Shown piece after piece: positions 61,350 to 64,000 of a DNA stretch of 64,000 bases (within the stretch, counting starts at the first letter, position 1; each line of letters begins with the position of its first letter). The notes below the pieces were generated by a model that was not told the origin of the DNA, did not search any database, and saw only the letters and a program-made list of their open reading frames with translations. The stretch is taken from the NCBI RefSeq assembly GCF_019431375.1, contig NZ_CP080267.1, forward strand, positions 868,001 to 932,000. Direction: 5' to 3'. The translations under genes and the position numbers were made by a program. Source of the stretch: Alcanivorax sp. (GTDB lineage: Bacteria > Pseudomonadota > Gammaproteobacteria > Pseudomonadales > Alcanivoracaceae).

Positions 61350-61825
61350 GCGCGATCTGGTTACTGAAAACCGAACCCGATACCTTTTCCATTGATGACT
61401 TGCGGGCATGCCCTGACAGCACCAGCGGCTGGGACGGGGTGCGCAACTACCAGGCTCGCAATCGGCTGCGCGACGAAATGCGCAAAGGCGATACCGTGCT
61501 TATCTATCATTCCAGTTGTCCTAAGCCTGCCATTGTTGGCGAAGCGTGTGTGGTCAGTGATCCATACCCGGACCCTAGCCAGTTTGATGCCGACTCAGCC
61601 GGGTTCGACAATCGCAGCACCCATGAAAACCCCCGCTGGTATCAGGTGGATATTCGTTACGTGTGTACCTATCCACAGCCCCTACTGTTAAAAGACCTGC
61701 GACAGGACGTGGAATTCACCGATATGGAATTGGTGCGTCGCCCCCGCCTGTCGGTACAGAAAGTTGCCGAACGCCAATTCCAGCGAATTCAGCAACTCTG
61801 CCAGGCAGAGAACGCCAGCCCCTGA
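61346..61825 (+). CDS. EVE domain protein (thymocyte nuclear protein 1-like)
   Basis: 159 residues from GTG at 61346 (GGGGGGAC upstream), giving the usual N-terminus W-L-L-K-T-E-P. The EVE fold of the PUA-like group is shown by TFSIDDL, GWDGVRNYQARN, MRKGDTVLIYHS and the HENPRWYQVDI segment. EVE domains are predicted to bind modified bases in DNA or RNA; no precise role is known for the stand-alone bacterial form. Coupled to the 126-aa gene. Confidence 0.9.
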   Translation: MSAIWLLKTEPDTFSIDDLRACPDSTSGWDGVRNYQARNRLRDEMRKGDTVLIYHSSCPKPAIVGEACVVSDPYPDPSQFDADSAGFDNRSTHENPRWYQVDIRYVCTYPQPLLLKDLRQDVEFTDMELVRRPRLSVQKVAERQFQRIQQLCQAENASP

Positions 61826-61938
61826 CAGACGGACCAACCCGGTGCACACTGGCGCACCATGGCAACGCCACGCCCCAAACCCGGGCACACGAATACGAAA
61901 AAAGCACCACTACCACCGCCATTCATCTTCCTGCCAGC

Positions 61939-61955
61939 TTGGCACAACCGTTGCA
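61939..61955 (+). promoter_or_regulatory. Sigma-54 promoter of the ammonium transporter gene
   Basis: TTGGCAC, five bases, TTGCA: -24 GG at 61941-61942 and -12 GC at 61953-61954, a full match to TGGCAC-N5-TTGC. The -12 is 40 bases before the ATG. Upstream, GGTGC (61841-61845) and GCACC (61854-61858) form an inverted repeat that might be an activator site, though the arm order is opposite to the usual NtrC box. Confidence 0.85.
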
Positions 61956-61993
61956 ATCACCCCTCCGTCACTATCACGAATGGGGTTCATCTC

Positions 61994-63289
61994 ATGTCAC
62001 AGCGCCGCTTACCCTGGTTTTCCTTGTTGCTATTTCCCGGGCTGGCCAGAGCGGACTCGCTCAGCGCCGTCGATACGGTCTGGATTGCCGTTGCCGCCGC
62101 CCTCGTGTTCTTCATGCAGGCCGGATTTGCGTTGTTGGAAAGCGGCCTGAGCCGTGCCAAGAACGCGCTCAATGTGGTAATGAAAAACTACATGGACCTG
62201 TGCGTTGGCACCCTGGTGTTCTGGGGCGTGGGCTTTGGCCTGATGTTCGGCACCAGCAGCACCGGCTGGTTCGGCGAGGACCAGTTCATGCTCAGCCAGG
62301 CCGACGGCAGCACCTGGGCCATGCTGCTATTCCAGATCATGTTTGCGGCCACCGCTGCCACGATCGCCTCCGGGGCCATGGCAGAGCGTACCCGTTATGT
62401 GGGCTACCTGTGCGGGGCGGTGGTCATCACCGGGCTGATCTATCCGCTCTACGGCCACTGGGCCTGGAACAGTGACGGCTGGCTGGCAAAACTGGGCTTT
62501 ATTGATTTTGCCGGTTCCACGGTCGTACACAGCATTGGCGGCTGGTGTGCCCTGGCCGGGGTGCTGGTGGTGGGACCTCGACTGGGTCGTTTTGACAGTC
62601 ACGGCCAGCCCCGCGCCATCCCCGGTCATAATCTCTCCTACGTGGCCCTGGGCGGTTTTGTTCTCTGGTTCGGCTGGTTCGGCTTTAATGGTGGCTCCAC
62701 CCTGGCCGCCAGCGTGGATATTGCCAAGGTGAACCTGAACACGCAGCTCGCCGCCGCCGCAGGTGCGGTGGGCAGCGTGATCTACCGCATGGTCAGCCGC
62801 CGACCGATTCTGTTGACGGAAACCGTCAACGGAAGCCTGGCCGGACTAGTGGCTGTCACTGCGGGCTGCGCCGTGATGACACCGGGATTTGCTGTGCTCA
62901 CCGGCCTGGTCGCCGGTGCGCTAGCGGCCTTCGGGGCGAGAATGTTACTGGCGTTGCGTCTCGATGATGTGGTCGGCGCGGTGCCGGTACATGCTTTCGC
63001 CGGCGCCTGGGGCACCCTGGCCGCTGGCCTGTTCTACGATGGCGACCTGTTCAACCCGGAACGGATTACCGTGCAACTGCTGGGCATCGTAGTCGCGTTT
63101 GGCTGGGCATTCTTCACTGCCCTGGTGATGTACATGCTGGTGTCCGTGCTCTCTGGCCTGCGGGCACCTGCCCTGCATGAACAACGCGGCCTGGACCTGA
63201 GCGAGCATGCGGAAAGCGGCTACCCCGAATTCCCCCAGAATACCCTCTACAACAGTGAATTAAGCAGCCCGGCGGAGTCCCGTCCATGA
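61994..63289 (+). CDS. amt: Ammonium transporter (Amt family)
   Basis: 431 residues from ATG at 61994, which gives a signal peptide cleaved after ARA near residue 20; an upstream extension to 61859 would include the promoter region and is rejected. Eleven membrane helices follow. The pore twin histidines are H179 (TVVHSIGG) and H333 (VPVHAFAG), and FAATAATIASGAMAER is the family signature. It takes up ammonium under nitrogen limitation, which agrees with the sigma-54 promoter. No glnK lies beside it here; the next gene overlaps by 4 bp. Confidence 0.93.
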   Translation: MSQRRLPWFSLLLFPGLARADSLSAVDTVWIAVAAALVFFMQAGFALLESGLSRAKNALNVVMKNYMDLCVGTLVFWGVGFGLMFGTSSTGWFGEDQFMLSQADGSTWAMLLFQIMFAATAATIASGAMAERTRYVGYLCGAVVITGLIYPLYGHWAWNSDGWLAKLGFIDFAGSTVVHSIGGWCALAGVLVVGPRLGRFDSHGQPRAIPGHNLSYVALGGFVLWFGWFGFNGGSTLAASVDIAKVNLNTQLAAAAGAVGSVIYRMVSRRPILLTETVNGSLAGLVAVTAGCAVMTPGFAVLTGLVAGALAAFGARMLLALRLDDVVGAVPVHAFAGAWGTLAAGLFYDGDLFNPERITVQLLGIVVAFGWAFFTALVMYMLVSVLSGLRAPALHEQRGLDLSEHAESGYPEFPQNTLYNSELSSPAESRP

Positions 63290-63903
63290 GCCAGGATCTG
63301 CAACGTCGACGGCGCGCCATTGTTACCGGGCTGACCCCCTACATGAACGAACCGCTGGTGCTGGAGGCACTGAGCCTCTGGCAACAGAATTACGCCGAAC
63401 GGCCGCGATTTTCCCTGCAGGGCTTTGTCAGTGAGCTTTGCCAGTTATTCGACCTGAGTGAGCGTCGGCATCAAATTCATATGAGCCTGGTGCAGGCGAT
63501 GACCCTGTCTGAGCGGGAACTGGCCGACGATCCGCTGGCAGACAGCGGCGAAAGACACGCGCAGGAACACCCCTGTAGCCAGGCTTTCGAGCAGATGATG
63601 CGCTCGCTGTGGGACGGCATCGGCGCCCGGGCGGCCAGCCAGCTGCGCCTGGACCTGGCTGCCCAGTTGCGCAGCAATAAGGTGGGTACGGAAATCCGGC
63701 TGACCATGGAATACTGGCTGCAATCCCCGGATCGCCCCCTTGCCCCTCTGGCATTAACCGCTCTGCGCGATCAGCTGAATCGTACCTATATACTGCTGTG
63801 CGAACGACTCGGCCCGGTGGAAGCCGATCAACAACTGAAGGCGGCCTACCAGAAAACCCTGAGCAGCCAGGTTGACCCTGCGGCACTGCGCCAGTTGCTG
63901 TGA
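63286..63903 (+). CDS. Hypothetical protein coupled to amt, 205 aa
   Basis: I do not recognise this family. Soluble, mostly helical by eye, with many Leu, Gln and Arg; no signal peptide. The ATG at 63286 overlaps the amt stop (ATGA), so its translation is coupled and it belongs to the sigma-54-controlled unit. It is not a P-II protein (no glnK-like T-loop). Its role may be linked to ammonium uptake; that is inferred from position only. The last 97 bases of the window after its stop show nothing recognisable. Confidence 0.75.
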   Translation: MSQDLQRRRRAIVTGLTPYMNEPLVLEALSLWQQNYAERPRFSLQGFVSELCQLFDLSERRHQIHMSLVQAMTLSERELADDPLADSGERHAQEHPCSQAFEQMMRSLWDGIGARAASQLRLDLAAQLRSNKVGTEIRLTMEYWLQSPDRPLAPLALTALRDQLNRTYILLCERLGPVEADQQLKAAYQKTLSSQVDPAALRQLL

Positions 63904-64000
63904 AACGCTGCACTTCCTGCCATTGCCGCCATGTGACAGCACCAAGGATCAGGTAGTCTTGTAACCCTGTTCGCGCATTGAGCCATAACAACAACAGCCG

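Noticed and set aside
61859..61993. N-terminal extension of the ammonium transporter
   Set aside because: It would be translated from the sigma-54 promoter region itself, and the downstream ATG gives a normal signal peptide.

Overview
The window reads as chromosomal core DNA of a marine gammaproteobacterium close to Pseudomonas and Oceanospirillales, most likely Alcanivorax or a near relative. The evidence is gene order. tig-clpP-clpX-lon-hupB-ppiD is the classic gammaproteobacterial chaperone/protease block. The series leuC-leuD-leuB-asd-usg-fimV-truA-trpF-(trpB-trpA)-accD-folC-SPOR-cvpA-purF-metZ matches the Pseudomonas order, with trpBA added. Protein sequences look like that group. No phage, IS transposase, integrase, rRNA or CRISPR array is visible.

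Layout. 1-8498 (+): the 3' end of mltD, then a YejABEF-type peptide importer with two tandem binding proteins. 8632-9432 (+): fabI. 9519-18248 (-): ppiD, tRNA-Asp, hupB, lon, clpX, clpP and tig, followed upstream by tRNA-His, tRNA-Arg and tRNA-Pro with one shared promoter. 18922-28596: folD, a YegP-like gene, glnS (-), two cyclophilins coupled to lpxH, miaE (-), a lipid A-type acyltransferase and acnB. 28848-36842: hrpB (-), an unknown gene (+), an UndA-like diiron oxidase (-) and a moxR/DUF58/transglutaminase operon (-). 36935-56230 (-): methionine, purine, folate, fatty acid, tryptophan, tRNA-modification, FimV, lysine/threonine and leucine genes. 56390-64000: a LysR regulator divergent from leuC, an MFS transporter, aroC, prmB, two small genes (one an EVE protein), and an ammonium transporter behind a sigma-54-type promoter with an unknown gene coupled to it.

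The genes are mostly housekeeping: protein quality control (tig, clpXP, lon, ppiD, ppiA, ppiB), envelope (mltD, lpxH, acyltransferase, fimV), and amino acid supply (trp, leu, asd, metZ, aroC). Many genes are tightly coupled by 1, 4 or 8 bp overlaps.

Nothing here is clearly a new multi-gene system. The most interesting items are: (1) short palindromic elements of about 150 bp between genes, two of them with degenerate 7-bp repeat arms around a GC-rich hairpin, plus half copies, some supplying stop codons to the neighbouring genes; (2) an UndA-like diiron oxidase that keeps the ligand pattern of the 1-alkene-forming enzyme; (3) an ASADH paralogue (Usg) that has lost the catalytic cysteine; (4) a sigma-54 promoter at the amt gene; (5) several uncharacterised proteins (188, 126, 205 and 146 aa). 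There is no gene-free stretch longer than 300 bases.
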